Shown piece by piece: positions 44,346 to 53,737 of a stretch of 64,000 bases of DNA. Each line of letters starts with the position of its first letter. Position 1 is the stretch's first letter. The DNA comes from Arthrobacter sunyaminii (GTDB taxonomy: Bacteria > Actinomycetota > Actinomycetes > Actinomycetales > Micrococcaceae): contig NZ_CP076456.1 in NCBI RefSeq assembly GCF_018866305.1, positions 1,984,001 through 2,048,000 of the forward strand, in the 5' to 3' direction. The notes under the pieces were generated by a model. The model did no database searches, was not told where the DNA came from, and worked only from the letters and a program-made list of their open reading frames with translations. The position numbers and the translations under genes are program-made.

Positions 44346-44388
44346 TGACCGGCCCTAACATCTCCAAACACAACGAACAGGAAGCATC

Positions 44389-44997
44389 ATGAGTACTGCA
44401 CGAACGTCGGCGCGCCAGATGGGAGTGGCGGTCCGCAGCGTCCTGGTCCTGACCGCGGCACTGGGAATCGTTTATCCGCTGGCGGTTACGGGTGTGGGGC
44501 AGGTGGCGGCCATTCACCAGGCCAACGGCTCGGTGGTCACCGTGAACGGGGAGGATGCGGGGTCCGCCCTGGTCGGCCAGTCCTTCACCGATGCGGACGG
44601 CGCCGCCCTGCCTGAGTGGTTCCAGTCCCGGCCCTCTGCCGCCGGCGACGGGTACGACGGCGGTGCCTCCAGCGGTTCCAACCTGGGCCCCACCAACCCG
44701 GATCTGGCGGCAGCAATCGATGAGCGCCGCGCCGCGGTTAGCGAACTGGAGGGCGTAGATCCCGGCGACGTGCCCGCGGACGCCCTGACGGCGTCGTCGT
44801 CGGGGCTGGATCCCCACATCAGCCCGGAATATGCCCTGCTTCAGGTGGACCGGGTGGCCGCCGAGCGCGAACTGGACCCGGTCGATGTCCGGGCGCTGGT
44901 GGAGTCCGCTGTGGAAGGGCGGCGCGGGGGAGTGCTCGGAGAACAGACCGTCAACGTGTTGCAGCTCAATATTGCCCTCCTGGAGTTGGACACTTAG
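44389..44997 (+). CDS. kdpC: KdpC subunit
   Basis: A 202-residue protein with one N-terminal helix (SVLVLTAALGIVYPLAVTGVGQV) and an outer-face domain with GSALVGQSF, WFQSRPSAAGDGYDGGASSGSNLGPTNP and SSGLDPHISPEYA, all KdpC marks. It helps KdpA-KdpB coupling. It lies 43 bp after kdpB; kdpD follows within three bases. Confidence 0.95.
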   Translation: MSTARTSARQMGVAVRSVLVLTAALGIVYPLAVTGVGQVAAIHQANGSVVTVNGEDAGSALVGQSFTDADGAALPEWFQSRPSAAGDGYDGGASSGSNLGPTNPDLAAAIDERRAAVSELEGVDPGDVPADALTASSSGLDPHISPEYALLQVDRVAAERELDPVDVRALVESAVEGRRGGVLGEQTVNVLQLNIALLELDT

Positions 44998-45000
44998 GAG

Positions 45001-47526
45001 ATGACACGAGGACAACTCCGGGTATTCCTGGGCGCTGCGCCCGGAGTCGGCAAGACCTACACCATGCTCGAAGAAGGGCGGCGCCTGCGGGACGAAGGCA
45101 GGGACGTGGCGGTGGCGGTGGTGGAGACCCACGGCCGCGCCGCCACGGCCGCCATGGCCGAAGGCCTGGAAACAGTTCCTCCGGTCCAGGTAAACCACCG
45201 CGGACTGGTTCTGTCAGAACTGGATCTGAACGCCGTCCTCGCCCGGCGGCCGGACTATGCGCTGGTGGACGAACTCGCCCACACGAACGCTCCCGGATTG
45301 GCCCATGCCAAGCGCTGGCAGGATGTCCAAACACTGCTGGACGCCGGCATCAACGTCCTGTCCACCGTCAACATCCAGCACATCGAGTCCCTGAACGACG
45401 TCATTGAACAAATCACCGGCACCGTGCAGCGCGAAACGGTGCCGGATTCGGTGCTTCGGACAGCGGACCAGGTGGAGCTGGTGGACATCGCGCCTCAGCT
45501 GCTGCGCGGCCGACTTTCACAGGGCATCATTTATCCCGCCGGGCGGGTGGATGCCGCGCTGTCCAACTACTTCCGGCTGGGCAACCTCACGGCGCTGCGC
45601 GAGCTGGCGTTGCTGTGGCTGGCGGATGAGGTGGACAGTGCACTGAACAAGTACCGTGCCGAAAACGGAATCCGCAATAAGTGGGAAGCCCGCGAACGGG
45701 TGGTGGTGGCCCTGACCGGCGGACCGGAGGGGCAAACCCTGCTGCGCCGCGGAGCCCGGATTGCCGCCCGATCCGCCGGCGGGCAGCTCCTGGCGGTTCA
45801 TGTGACCAGCCCGGACGGCCTGCGCGGCGGAGATCCGGGCGAGCTGGCCTCCCAGCGGGCACTGGTGGAGAAACTGGGCGGCACCTTCCACCAAGTGGTG
45901 GGCTCGGATATTCCGCACGCACTGGTGGATTTTGCCCGCGGCGTCAACGCCACCCAGCTGGTCATTGGTGTCAGCCGCCGGCCGCGGATCCAGGCACTGC
46001 TGACCGGTCCGGGAATCGGCGCCACAGCGGTGCGTGAATCCGGCGACATTGACGTGCACATCGTCAACCATGCCTCTGCTGGCGGACGGCCGGTCCTGCC
46101 GCGGCTCGGCGGCGCCCTGACGGTGCGCCGCAGGCTCTGGGGGCTGGCTCTGGCGCTAGCCGGCGGTCCGCTCCTGACCTGGGCGCTGGTGCTCATGAGC
46201 ACGCCGGAATCCATTACCGGAGATGTGCTCAGCTACCAGCTGCTGGTGATCCTCGTTGCGCTCGTTGGCGGGATCTGGCCGGCGCTGTTCGCCGCGCTGC
46301 TCTCCGGCATTACCCTGGACTATTTCTTCATCCAGCCCCTGTACACCGTCTCCGTTGCCACGCCCGCGCACATCCTGGCCCTGGTGCTGTACCTCGTCAA
46401 TGCCATGCTGGTCAGCTTTGTAGTGGACCGCGCGGCCCGGCGTTCCCGGGCGGCACGCCGTTCCGCCGCGGAGTCCGAACTGCTGGCATCGGTAGCCGGA
46501 AACGTCCTGCGCGGTGAGGACGCCACCGCCGCCCTGGTGAGCCGCACCCGGGAAGCTTTCAGCCTGGACTCGGTCCACCTGATGGCCGACGGCGTTCAAC
46601 TCGCCGCAGCGGGAGCCCGCACGCCGCCGGGCGCCGCATCTCTGGTCCTGCCGGTGGGGGAACACGCGGTGCTGGAACTGTACGGCAGAGATCTGGAAGC
46701 GGCAGACCGCCGCCTCCTGGCGGTGATTACCGCCCAGCTCGAGGCGGCACTGGACTTTGGAGACCTTGCCGAAACAGCCAAAGGGTTGGGATCACTGGCC
46801 GCTGCGGACAAGGTCCGCACCGCGCTGCTGGCCGCCGTCGGGCACGATCTTCGCCGCCCGCTGACGGCAGCCACCGCAGCGGTAACCGGCCTGCGGGCAC
46901 CGGACGTCCAGTGGAGCGAACAGGACCGCGCCGAACTGCTGGCCACTGCCGAGGAATCACTGGCAACACTCTCGGAGCTGGTGACGTCCCTGCTGGACGT
47001 GAGCCGCCTGCAGGCCGGAGTGCTGGGCGTCAGCCTGGCTCCGCTCGATACCGCCGACGCCGTATTGCCGGCGTTGGAGGAGCTGGGGCTGGGTCCTGCG
47101 GAAGTCGAGCTGGAGATACCTCCCGCACTGCCCCCGGTGCTGGCTGATCCGGTGCTGCTGCAGCGGGTGCTGGTCAACCTGCTGGCCAACGCGGTGCGAT
47201 TCTCACCGCCGGAGGCCAAAGTGGTGCTGGCTGCAAGCGCGTTTGCCGGCAGGGTGGAAATTCGCGTCATAGACTGTGGGCCCGGGATTTCGGCGGAACG
47301 GCTGGAAGATGTGTTCCTGCCCTTTCAACGGCTCGGGGATACCGACAATCTGACTGGTCTGGGCTTGGGCCTGGCACTTGCCAAGGGTTTCATGGAAGGA
47401 ATGATGGGGACGCTGGAAACCGAGGACACCCCGGGAGGCGGACTGACCATGGTGCTTTCGCTTCCTGCCGCTGCCGTAGAGGAAACAACGGAGCAGAGTG
47501 CCGGAAGTTCGGACGGCACGCTGTGA
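45001..47526 (+). CDS. kdpD: KdpD sensor histidine kinase
   Basis: An 841-residue sensor. The N-terminal KdpD domain (1-210) has Walker A GAAPGVGKT at 11-19 and DELAHTNAPG. A universal-stress-like domain follows (about 230-350), then four helices (about 375-480), a GAF-like part, and the kinase core with H-box VGHDLRRPLTA, N-box LLANAVRFSPP and GLGLGLALAKGFME. The H-box has Arg where most kinases have Thr (DLRTPL). GGAG abuts the ATG with no spacer, yet the family start is just here. It signals low K+ to KdpE. It overlaps kdpE by four bases. Confidence 0.95.
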   Translation: MTRGQLRVFLGAAPGVGKTYTMLEEGRRLRDEGRDVAVAVVETHGRAATAAMAEGLETVPPVQVNHRGLVLSELDLNAVLARRPDYALVDELAHTNAPGLAHAKRWQDVQTLLDAGINVLSTVNIQHIESLNDVIEQITGTVQRETVPDSVLRTADQVELVDIAPQLLRGRLSQGIIYPAGRVDAALSNYFRLGNLTALRELALLWLADEVDSALNKYRAENGIRNKWEARERVVVALTGGPEGQTLLRRGARIAARSAGGQLLAVHVTSPDGLRGGDPGELASQRALVEKLGGTFHQVVGSDIPHALVDFARGVNATQLVIGVSRRPRIQALLTGPGIGATAVRESGDIDVHIVNHASAGGRPVLPRLGGALTVRRRLWGLALALAGGPLLTWALVLMSTPESITGDVLSYQLLVILVALVGGIWPALFAALLSGITLDYFFIQPLYTVSVATPAHILALVLYLVNAMLVSFVVDRAARRSRAARRSAAESELLASVAGNVLRGEDATAALVSRTREAFSLDSVHLMADGVQLAAAGARTPPGAASLVLPVGEHAVLELYGRDLEAADRRLLAVITAQLEAALDFGDLAETAKGLGSLAAADKVRTALLAAVGHDLRRPLTAATAAVTGLRAPDVQWSEQDRAELLATAEESLATLSELVTSLLDVSRLQAGVLGVSLAPLDTADAVLPALEELGLGPAEVELEIPPALPPVLADPVLLQRVLVNLLANAVRFSPPEAKVVLAASAFAGRVEIRVIDCGPGISAERLEDVFLPFQRLGDTDNLTGLGLGLALAKGFMEGMMGTLETEDTPGGGLTMVLSLPAAAVEETTEQSAGSSDGTL

Positions 47527-48212
47527 AGATTCTGGTGGCCGACGACGACGTTCAAATCCTCCGTGCGCTGCGCATTACCCTCTCCGCTTACGGATACGAG
47601 GTGGTGACGGCGGCCGACGGCGCAGCTGCTGTCCGCAAAGCAGTCGAGGAACATCCAGAACTGATTGTGCTGGATTTGGGCATGCCCCGGCTCAGCGGCA
47701 TGGAGGTTATCGAAGCCGTTCGGGGTTGGAGCCGCGCGCCGATCCTCGTGATCTCCGGCCGCACGGATTCCGCAGACAAGGTCCGTGCCCTGGATCTGGG
47801 TGCCGACGACTACGTCACCAAACCATTCGCCACCGAGGAGCTGATGGCCCGGATCCGTGCTCTGACCCGCCGCGGCCCGGCGGCTCCTGAGCAGTCCGAA
47901 GTGGTCTTCGGCGGGGTACGGGTGGACCTGGCCGCCAAGGCTGTAATCCGCATCTCCGACGGGTCCGCGATCCGCCTGACCCCCACCGAGTGGCGGTTAC
48001 TGGAGGCACTGGTGCAATACCCGGGGCGGCTGATCAGCCAATCCTCCCTGCTGTCCGCGGTGTGGGGTCCCGGTACCACCGACACCGGTTACCTGCGCCT
48101 GTACATGGGGCAGCTGCGGCGGAAACTGGAAGCAGATCCTGCGGCTCCGGTCCATCTGATCACCGAGCATGGATTGGGCTGCCGGTTCGTACCGGACTCG
48201 GCGGCAGGCTAG
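47523..48212 (+). CDS. kdpE: KdpE response regulator
   Basis: A 229-residue OmpR/PhoB-type regulator. The receiver has VADDD, phospho-acceptor Asp in IVLDLGMP and the closing KPF; the C-terminal wing domain has RLTPTEWRLLEALVQYPGRLISQSSLL and YLRLYMGQLRRKLE. Phosphorylated KdpE turns on kdp transcription. It overlaps kdpD (ATGA-type) and its stop interlocks with that of the convergent aminotransferase gene (CTAG). Confidence 0.95.
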   Translation: MKILVADDDVQILRALRITLSAYGYEVVTAADGAAAVRKAVEEHPELIVLDLGMPRLSGMEVIEAVRGWSRAPILVISGRTDSADKVRALDLGADDYVTKPFATEELMARIRALTRRGPAAPEQSEVVFGGVRVDLAAKAVIRISDGSAIRLTPTEWRLLEALVQYPGRLISQSSLLSAVWGPGTTDTGYLRLYMGQLRRKLEADPAAPVHLITEHGLGCRFVPDSAAG

Positions 48213-49855
48213 CCGCCCTCCGTAAACGACCGGTGGTAATCCTCGAGGATGCGCCGCGTTGCCGCGCCAATGGCGCGGTACTCAAAATCAGTCAAATTCG
48301 CCAATGACACCCGGACCGAGGGAACGACGACGTCAAACCCCTTGCCCGGGAGCAGCACCACGCCGGTCTCCGAGGCAAGCCGCAGCAGGAACCGGAGCCC
48401 GAGGTCCTCCCGGGAGACCAGCCAGGCGGCAAACTCGTCACCATAGAGACGCGACCCCAGTTTCCGCAGGTCTATCAGGCTGTAGTACCCCACGTCGTCG
48501 GGCGCCGGAGTGGGCGCCACACCCATGTTCCGGTACAGGGTGTTGTACCGCCCCCGAATCAGGGCTTTTGCTGCGTCCTGATAGCGGTCCAGCCGATCCA
48601 TGAGGCCGTGCAGGGCAAAGAGCACCATCTGCAGCTGCTGCGGACCCGAAATCCCGGCGGTGTGGTTCAGGGCCACGGAACGGCTGTCGGCCACCAGCCT
48701 GTCAATGAACTTCAAGCCGGGCACGTCAGTGGTCAGGGAGGAGTACCGCGCGTTCAGCCGTTGCTTCTCGCCGGCAGGCAAGGCGTCCAGCAGATCATCG
48801 ATCACGTTTTCCTGGTGCAGCGCGATGGTACCCAACCGCCAGCCCGTGGCTCCGAAGTACTTGGAAAAGGAATAAACGCACAGCGTGTTCCGCGGACAGA
48901 CGGCAAAGACGGAGACAAAGTCATCGGCGAAGGTGGCATACACGTCATCGGTGATGATGATCAGGTCCGGTCGCTGATCCGCCACCAGCCGTGCAAGCCG
49001 CTCAAGGACCGCCTGCGGCTGCTTGGCAGAGGGCGGATTGCTCGGATTAACCAGGCAGAACACCTTAATGGCCGGATCCAGCAGCTTCTCCAGTTCGGTG
49101 TTCGGCAGTTGCCAGTCCGCTGACTCGTCCATGACAACCTGCACCACGTCCAGGCCGTAATCCGGCAGCAGCGGGATTTCCAGGTACGGCGAGAAGATTG
49201 GAGTGGCCAGGGCAATCCGGTCACCGGGGGTGATGAGTCCGTTAACGGCAAGCGAAGAAAAAATGTAGGTCATCGCCGCCGTTCCGCCTTCGGTGGGGAA
49301 CACATCGACGGCGCCTGCAGGGATCTGCCCGCCGAACAGTTCCTGCCCCAGATACGCGCGCAGAACCTCCTGGGTCTGGGGCAGCACCCGTGGCGGTGTT
49401 GGATAGATGCAGCCCAGGAAGGCTGTCACCATCTCTTCAAGAAACGCCTCCCGGTCCAAGCCCAGCTGATCGTGCACGTAGCTCACTGCGGACCGCAGGA
49501 AGTGCAAACCCTCCCGCTGCGGATCATGCACCACAAACGCGTTGAACCGCCCCAGCATCCCGTTCTGCTCCGGCAGCCCGCCGAAACCGCTGTCCAGGTA
49601 TGAATATGAACGTTCGGACTCCGACACGGAGAAGTCTCCGAGCGCCAGGAACGCCCGTCGCGGAAGAGTGGCGAGGAAGTTGGGATTGCCGCGCCCGGCG
49701 TTCAGCATCAGCCGCTCGGTTCCTGAGGCGGCAGCGATCAGCCGGTCCTTGAGCTCAAAAGGACTCAGCGAAGCCAGGGCGGCCAAGTCCTGCTCCTGCT
49801 CCCGGTCCTGCTCCTGGTGACGACTCTGCTCCTGGTGGGAAGGTTTCTTGTCCAT
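48209..49855 (-). CDS. aspD: Aspartate 4-decarboxylase / aspartate aminotransferase, AspD-type
   Basis: A protein of 548 residues from the ATG at 49855, which has CCAGGAGC upstream; an ATG at 49885 adds ten residues. It is a fold-type I PLP enzyme with the Lys motif YSFSKYFGATGWRLG, an NPSNPPSAKQP segment and DDVYATFADDF. Length and insertions fit AspD, which converts Asp to Ala and CO2 and can transaminate. The N-terminus has a QEQ-rich repeat tail (about 7-22) from a CTCCTG-type DNA repeat. No antiporter partner (aspT) is adjacent. Confidence 0.85.
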   Translation of the reverse strand: MDKKPSHQEQSRHQEQDREQEQDLAALASLSPFELKDRLIAAASGTERLMLNAGRGNPNFLATLPRRAFLALGDFSVSESERSYSYLDSGFGGLPEQNGMLGRFNAFVVHDPQREGLHFLRSAVSYVHDQLGLDREAFLEEMVTAFLGCIYPTPPRVLPQTQEVLRAYLGQELFGGQIPAGAVDVFPTEGGTAAMTYIFSSLAVNGLITPGDRIALATPIFSPYLEIPLLPDYGLDVVQVVMDESADWQLPNTELEKLLDPAIKVFCLVNPSNPPSAKQPQAVLERLARLVADQRPDLIIITDDVYATFADDFVSVFAVCPRNTLCVYSFSKYFGATGWRLGTIALHQENVIDDLLDALPAGEKQRLNARYSSLTTDVPGLKFIDRLVADSRSVALNHTAGISGPQQLQMVLFALHGLMDRLDRYQDAAKALIRGRYNTLYRNMGVAPTPAPDDVGYYSLIDLRKLGSRLYGDEFAAWLVSREDLGLRFLLRLASETGVVLLPGKGFDVVVPSVRVSLANLTDFEYRAIGAATRRILEDYHRSFTEGG

Positions 49856-49895
49856 CGTGCTCCTGGAGTTCGCTGGTTCGCTCAAGCGGTACCGG

Positions 49896-52232
49896 TCAAG
49901 AGATGCTGTAAGCCTTCGGCAGTTTCATGCCTCGTTCCTCCATGACTGCGCGAAGCAGAGTGGGGTAGTCGGTGATGATGCCGTCCACGCCCGCGTCAAT
50001 CAGGTCATTCATGTCCTCGGCAGTGTTTACGGTCCAGGGGATAACAGGAAGGCCGGCCCGGTGGGCGTCCCGGATCATTTCGGCGGTAACGGTGGTGGTG
50101 ATGGGGGAGAGGACGTCATATCCGGCAGCAGCGGCTGCCCGGGCAACCGATCCGTCATAGTCGTCAATGTCGATGCCGCCCAGCTGGGGTGCGGCTCCCG
50201 GCTGGCCCACCCCGAGTTCGGCGGCATCTCCGGCCAGGGCAACCAGCGTCAGCCGAGGTGCAATTTGTTTCACCAGGTTCAGGGAAGCCCAGTCAAAGGA
50301 CTGGATGGTGGTGTACCGCTCCCGCCCGGATGCCTGGACCTCAGTCACCACCGCCCGTGTCAGGGCTTCCATGCCCGGGCCGCCCGCCTGGCCGTCCTCA
50401 ACCTTGGTCTCCACATTGAACCGGATTTTCCGGGCACCGTAGGCGTCGGCCAATTCATAGACATCGCGCAGTTCGGCAATGCGGTTGCCTTGCACCACTT
50501 CCTGTTCGGGGAACCCGGGAAGCTGCTGATAGCCGCAGTCCAGGGTCTTCAACTGCGCCAGGGTCAGATCTGCCACACGGGCGCCGACGTAAGGGAACTG
50601 AGGATCTCCCGGTTGCACAGGTGCAGTGTCCCGGCACTTTTCGGCATCAATGGTGTCGTCGTGCCAGACCACCACCTTGCCGTCTTTGCTGAGGTGGAGA
50701 TCCAGTTCCAGGGTGCTGACCCCCAGCTCCAATGCATGAGCAAAGCCGGTCAGGGATTCTTCCGTATATTCACCGCGTCCGCCGCGGTGCGCCTGCAGGT
50801 CAAAGCGGGTCTTTCCATGATGCCAAGCCGGCGGATTGTTGCCGTCGCCGTCGTCATCGCCCGTTTCATTTCCTGCACGCATCATTTGGACCATGATGTC
50901 AAAGATGCGGGTGTTCTCATAGACACCGGTCAGCAGATCAGACCCCGGCCCCATGGCTGTGAGCGGAACATCCAGTGCGGTGTGACCTCCGGTGCTCCAA
51001 TCCACCATGAATTCCTGCTCCGCTCCGGCAACGGGCAGTGGCCCGTCTTCAGCGGAAGGACCGTCTCCCGACTCATCGGGTTCCTCTCCGGGCTCCGGGA
51101 CGTCCACGGATTCAATGGTCATTCCACCGGTCTGGTGGTCGCCCACCACAATCAGCAGGGTTTCTCCGTCCTGCTCCGCGAAGTCCTTGGCCAACGCCAC
51201 CGAACGGTCAAACTCGATGCCCGATTCGATGGTGAGCTCGGCGTTGTTGACGTGGCTGAAGGCATCAATTCCTTCCTCCTCCACCATCAGGAAAAAGCCC
51301 TCGTCGCCCGAAGTGAGTAGCTCCAGGGCTTTGGCGGTCATGTCCGTAAGCGGCACCGTGGGCTGGTACCGGGCTTCGATGTCGTCCCCGTACTGAAACA
51401 TTTCTTCATTGGCAAAGAGGCCCAGCACCATCGAGGAATCCGCTGCCTGCAGGCCCGCCAGATCCCAGACATATTCGTAACCCATCGACTGAGCCTGCTC
51501 CACCAGGTTTCCTTCGGTGCCGGCGCTTTCCTCGGACGGGTCTTCGGCCGGGTTGTCCGGGTAACGGCCCGGATGACCTTCCGGATACCAGTAGTCCTCG
51601 CCTCCGCCAAGGATCACTTCGGGGCGGCTACTTTCCAGGAATTGCCGGGCAATGGCACTTTGTTCATCCCGGTCCAGCACGTGCGAACCAAATGCAGCCG
51701 GGGTTGCATCGGTGACGTTGCTGGTGGTGACGAGGCCGGTCGACTTGCCCAGTTCCTCAGCCACCTCAAGTGCGGTGGTAACGGGGCGCTGATCGATGTC
51801 GACCCCGATGGCACCGTTGTATGTCTTCACTCCGGTGGCCATTGCGGTGGCGGCGGCGGCTGAATCGGTGACGAATGTGCCCGGGTCGGCGGAGTTGGTG
51901 TGCACTCGGCCGGCCGCCGGCATGGAATCCATCTCGAGTTCTCCGGTCAGGCCCACGAGCGCCAGCCGGATGGCCTCCCGCTGCCCTGGTCCCATCCCGT
52001 CACCGACCATCAGGATGACATTTTGGGCCGAGGGGGATTCGTCTCTGCCTCCGTGTCCGCCTCCGTGCCCGTTGCCCTTGCCCGGGCCCTTACCGTCAAC
52101 CGTTGTTGCTGCCGGTTGTTGGCCGGGCAGCTGGAGCCCGGTTAGCGGAGCCGTTCCGGACAAAACGACGGCGGCGACGGCCGCCGTCGTCACCGCCCGG
52201 ACCATACTCTTTCCTGCGTTTGAATACTTCAC
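49896..52232 (-). CDS. Exported alkaline phosphatase fused to glycerophosphodiester phosphodiesterase
   Basis: A protein of 778 residues from a GTG at 52232 with GGGAGG eight bases upstream; it opens with a signal peptide (KYSNAGKSMVRAVTTAAVAAVVLSGTAPLTG). Residues about 65-490 are an alkaline phosphatase: VILMVGDGMG with metal Asp78, VTDSAAAATAMATG with nucleophile Ser124, and STGGHTALDVPL. From about 505 on is a GDPD barrel: LQAHRGGRGEYTEES, STLELDLHLSKDGKVVVWHDDTID, and VIPWTVNTAEDMNDLIDAGVDGIITDYP. It would release glycerol phosphate and then phosphate outside the cell. A Pho-box was not identified. Confidence 0.9.
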   Translation of the reverse strand: MKYSNAGKSMVRAVTTAAVAAVVLSGTAPLTGLQLPGQQPAATTVDGKGPGKGNGHGGGHGGRDESPSAQNVILMVGDGMGPGQREAIRLALVGLTGELEMDSMPAAGRVHTNSADPGTFVTDSAAAATAMATGVKTYNGAIGVDIDQRPVTTALEVAEELGKSTGLVTTSNVTDATPAAFGSHVLDRDEQSAIARQFLESSRPEVILGGGEDYWYPEGHPGRYPDNPAEDPSEESAGTEGNLVEQAQSMGYEYVWDLAGLQAADSSMVLGLFANEEMFQYGDDIEARYQPTVPLTDMTAKALELLTSGDEGFFLMVEEEGIDAFSHVNNAELTIESGIEFDRSVALAKDFAEQDGETLLIVVGDHQTGGMTIESVDVPEPGEEPDESGDGPSAEDGPLPVAGAEQEFMVDWSTGGHTALDVPLTAMGPGSDLLTGVYENTRIFDIMVQMMRAGNETGDDDGDGNNPPAWHHGKTRFDLQAHRGGRGEYTEESLTGFAHALELGVSTLELDLHLSKDGKVVVWHDDTIDAEKCRDTAPVQPGDPQFPYVGARVADLTLAQLKTLDCGYQQLPGFPEQEVVQGNRIAELRDVYELADAYGARKIRFNVETKVEDGQAGGPGMEALTRAVVTEVQASGRERYTTIQSFDWASLNLVKQIAPRLTLVALAGDAAELGVGQPGAAPQLGGIDIDDYDGSVARAAAAAGYDVLSPITTTVTAEMIRDAHRAGLPVIPWTVNTAEDMNDLIDAGVDGIITDYPTLLRAVMEERGMKLPKAYSIS

Positions 52233-52406
52233 AGCGACGACCTCCCAGAATGCGACGGCGGCCGGCAGTGTCCCGGCCGTTGGGCGCCCCCGATGCCCTG
52301 TGGCGTCAACAGTCTGTATGCAGTGAAGAAGTGTCAAGGGAAATGACACAAATTGGCAGGCGGCCGAGCGGCACTAGCTGCTCAGTTTGGTTGTGCCGGA
52401 AGAACG

Positions 52407-52691
52407 CTACGCGTTTGCCATGCGGGCGGACTCCGGGCTTGCCGGCGCCTGAGTTCCATGAGAGCCGGCATCCTGTGCGGACTCAGTTCCCGAAGAATCG
52501 CGCTTGTCGAGTTCTTCCGCGAGGAACTCCAGCCGGAACCGGGTTTCCAGTTCCGGCTCCCCCTCTTGCTGGTATTCGAGTTCGGCCTGGCGGTGGAGCT
52601 TGCTGTTGAGGATTTCCAGGGCGTCTGTAGTCAGGGCCTCAAGCTGCTCTGGAAACTGGTCCTGGGGAGTGAGTCTGCTGGAGAAAGTCAT
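52407..52691 (-). CDS. Hypothetical small acidic protein
   Basis: A 94-residue hydrophilic protein, rich in Glu, Gln and Leu. Residues 14-60 are predicted helical and could form a coiled coil (LEALTTDALEILNSKLHRQAELEYQQE). The C-terminus is Ser/Ala-rich and disordered. The Shine-Dalgarno is weak, which lowers confidence. It stands alone between the phosphatase fusion and the DUF72 gene. Function is not recognised. The 267 bp upstream (52692-52958) hold nothing I can name. Confidence 0.55.
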   Translation of the reverse strand: MTFSSRLTPQDQFPEQLEALTTDALEILNSKLHRQAELEYQQEGEPELETRFRLEFLAEELDKRDSSGTESAQDAGSHGTQAPASPESARMANA

Positions 52692-52958
52692 GGCACCAAT
52701 CAGGGTTGGACGCGCCGCGGTGCGGCAGACGTCGACGAAGAGGAACGGAGATGCTTCCGGGGCTGCCGCGGCAGCTGCAGACGGTTAGGCCTGAATATCG
52801 AAAGTTGTGGTCCGCAGTGTTCTCAACGGTCACTCTTCGCATTTGAGGATACTCGGAGAAGGTGTCGCCGCCAACGACCGGCAGCAACTTTTCTGCGTGT
52901 CCTTTGGTGCGCCGTTTGTGCTCCGCGAACCCGCGGTCCGGCAACCGCCTGTCTGCCG

Positions 52959-53693
52959 TCAGTCCCCGACGCCAAGCATGGACCGCAGTGTCCTGGCGTT
53001 GCGGACGGCGTGGCCCTCGCCGTCGTTATTGAAATAGACGTACACATCCTTGTCCATGGACTCCCACTCCCGGATCCGGTCCGCCCACCACTGCAGGTCA
53101 TCGTCGCTGTAGGAGCCTGCGTAGAGGTGCTCATGATCAGGCCCGTGCATACGCAAATAAACGAACGACGCCGTGGCACGCAGGTTGCAGGGAAGGTTGG
53201 CTCCGCTCATAACGGTATATGCGGCATCATGGAGTTCAAGAAGGCTGTAGACGTCTTCGGTTTCCCAACTCGGATGCCGAAATTCGACCGCGGTCCTTAT
53301 CCCGTCGGGCAGGGAGCTGAGGAAGTAGTCCAAACGGGCGTCGTCGCGCTCCATGTTGGGAGGCAACTGGACAATCAGGACGCCGGCTTTCTTCCCCAGC
53401 TCATTCCAGCATCGGCTGATTCTGCCGATCCATTCTTCAGGTTCACGCAGCTTTCGCGCATGGGTCAGGCCTCTTGGTGCCTTGACAGAAAAACGGTAGT
53501 CTTCGGGCAATCTGTCCCGATAGGCAGCAAAGGCGGGCTCGCGCGGCCACCGGTAGAAGCTCCCGTTGAACTCGACGGTGTCGAACTCCGCGGCGTAGGT
53601 CTCCAGCCAAAGACGGTTTGGCAGTCCAGGCGGGTACAGGACGTTCCGCCAATCGGTGTAACTCCACCCGGAAGTGCCGATGTACAGAACCAT
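52959..53693 (-). CDS. DUF72 family protein (YecE-like)
   Basis: A 244-residue TIM-barrel protein. It begins LYIGTSGWSYTDWRNVLYPPGLP, then FNGSFYRWP, FSVKAPRGLTHARKL, LIVQLPPNMERD and ends with VYVYFNNDGEGHAVRNA, all typical DUF72 motifs. The family is widespread with no settled enzyme role. The start and length agree with the family. Confidence 0.9.
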   Translation of the reverse strand: MVLYIGTSGWSYTDWRNVLYPPGLPNRLWLETYAAEFDTVEFNGSFYRWPREPAFAAYRDRLPEDYRFSVKAPRGLTHARKLREPEEWIGRISRCWNELGKKAGVLIVQLPPNMERDDARLDYFLSSLPDGIRTAVEFRHPSWETEDVYSLLELHDAAYTVMSGANLPCNLRATASFVYLRMHGPDHEHLYAGSYSDDDLQWWADRIREWESMDKDVYVYFNNDGEGHAVRNARTLRSMLGVGD

Positions 53694-53737
53694 GCCCCTA
53701 GCCTGCCTCGCCGTTTACCGTTTGCCCGCGCTGTGTC

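Noticed and set aside
49848..51320. 490-codon plus-strand frame antisense to the phosphatase-GDPD gene
   Set aside because: The minus-strand protein has both active sites and a signal peptide. The plus frame has no recognisable fold.
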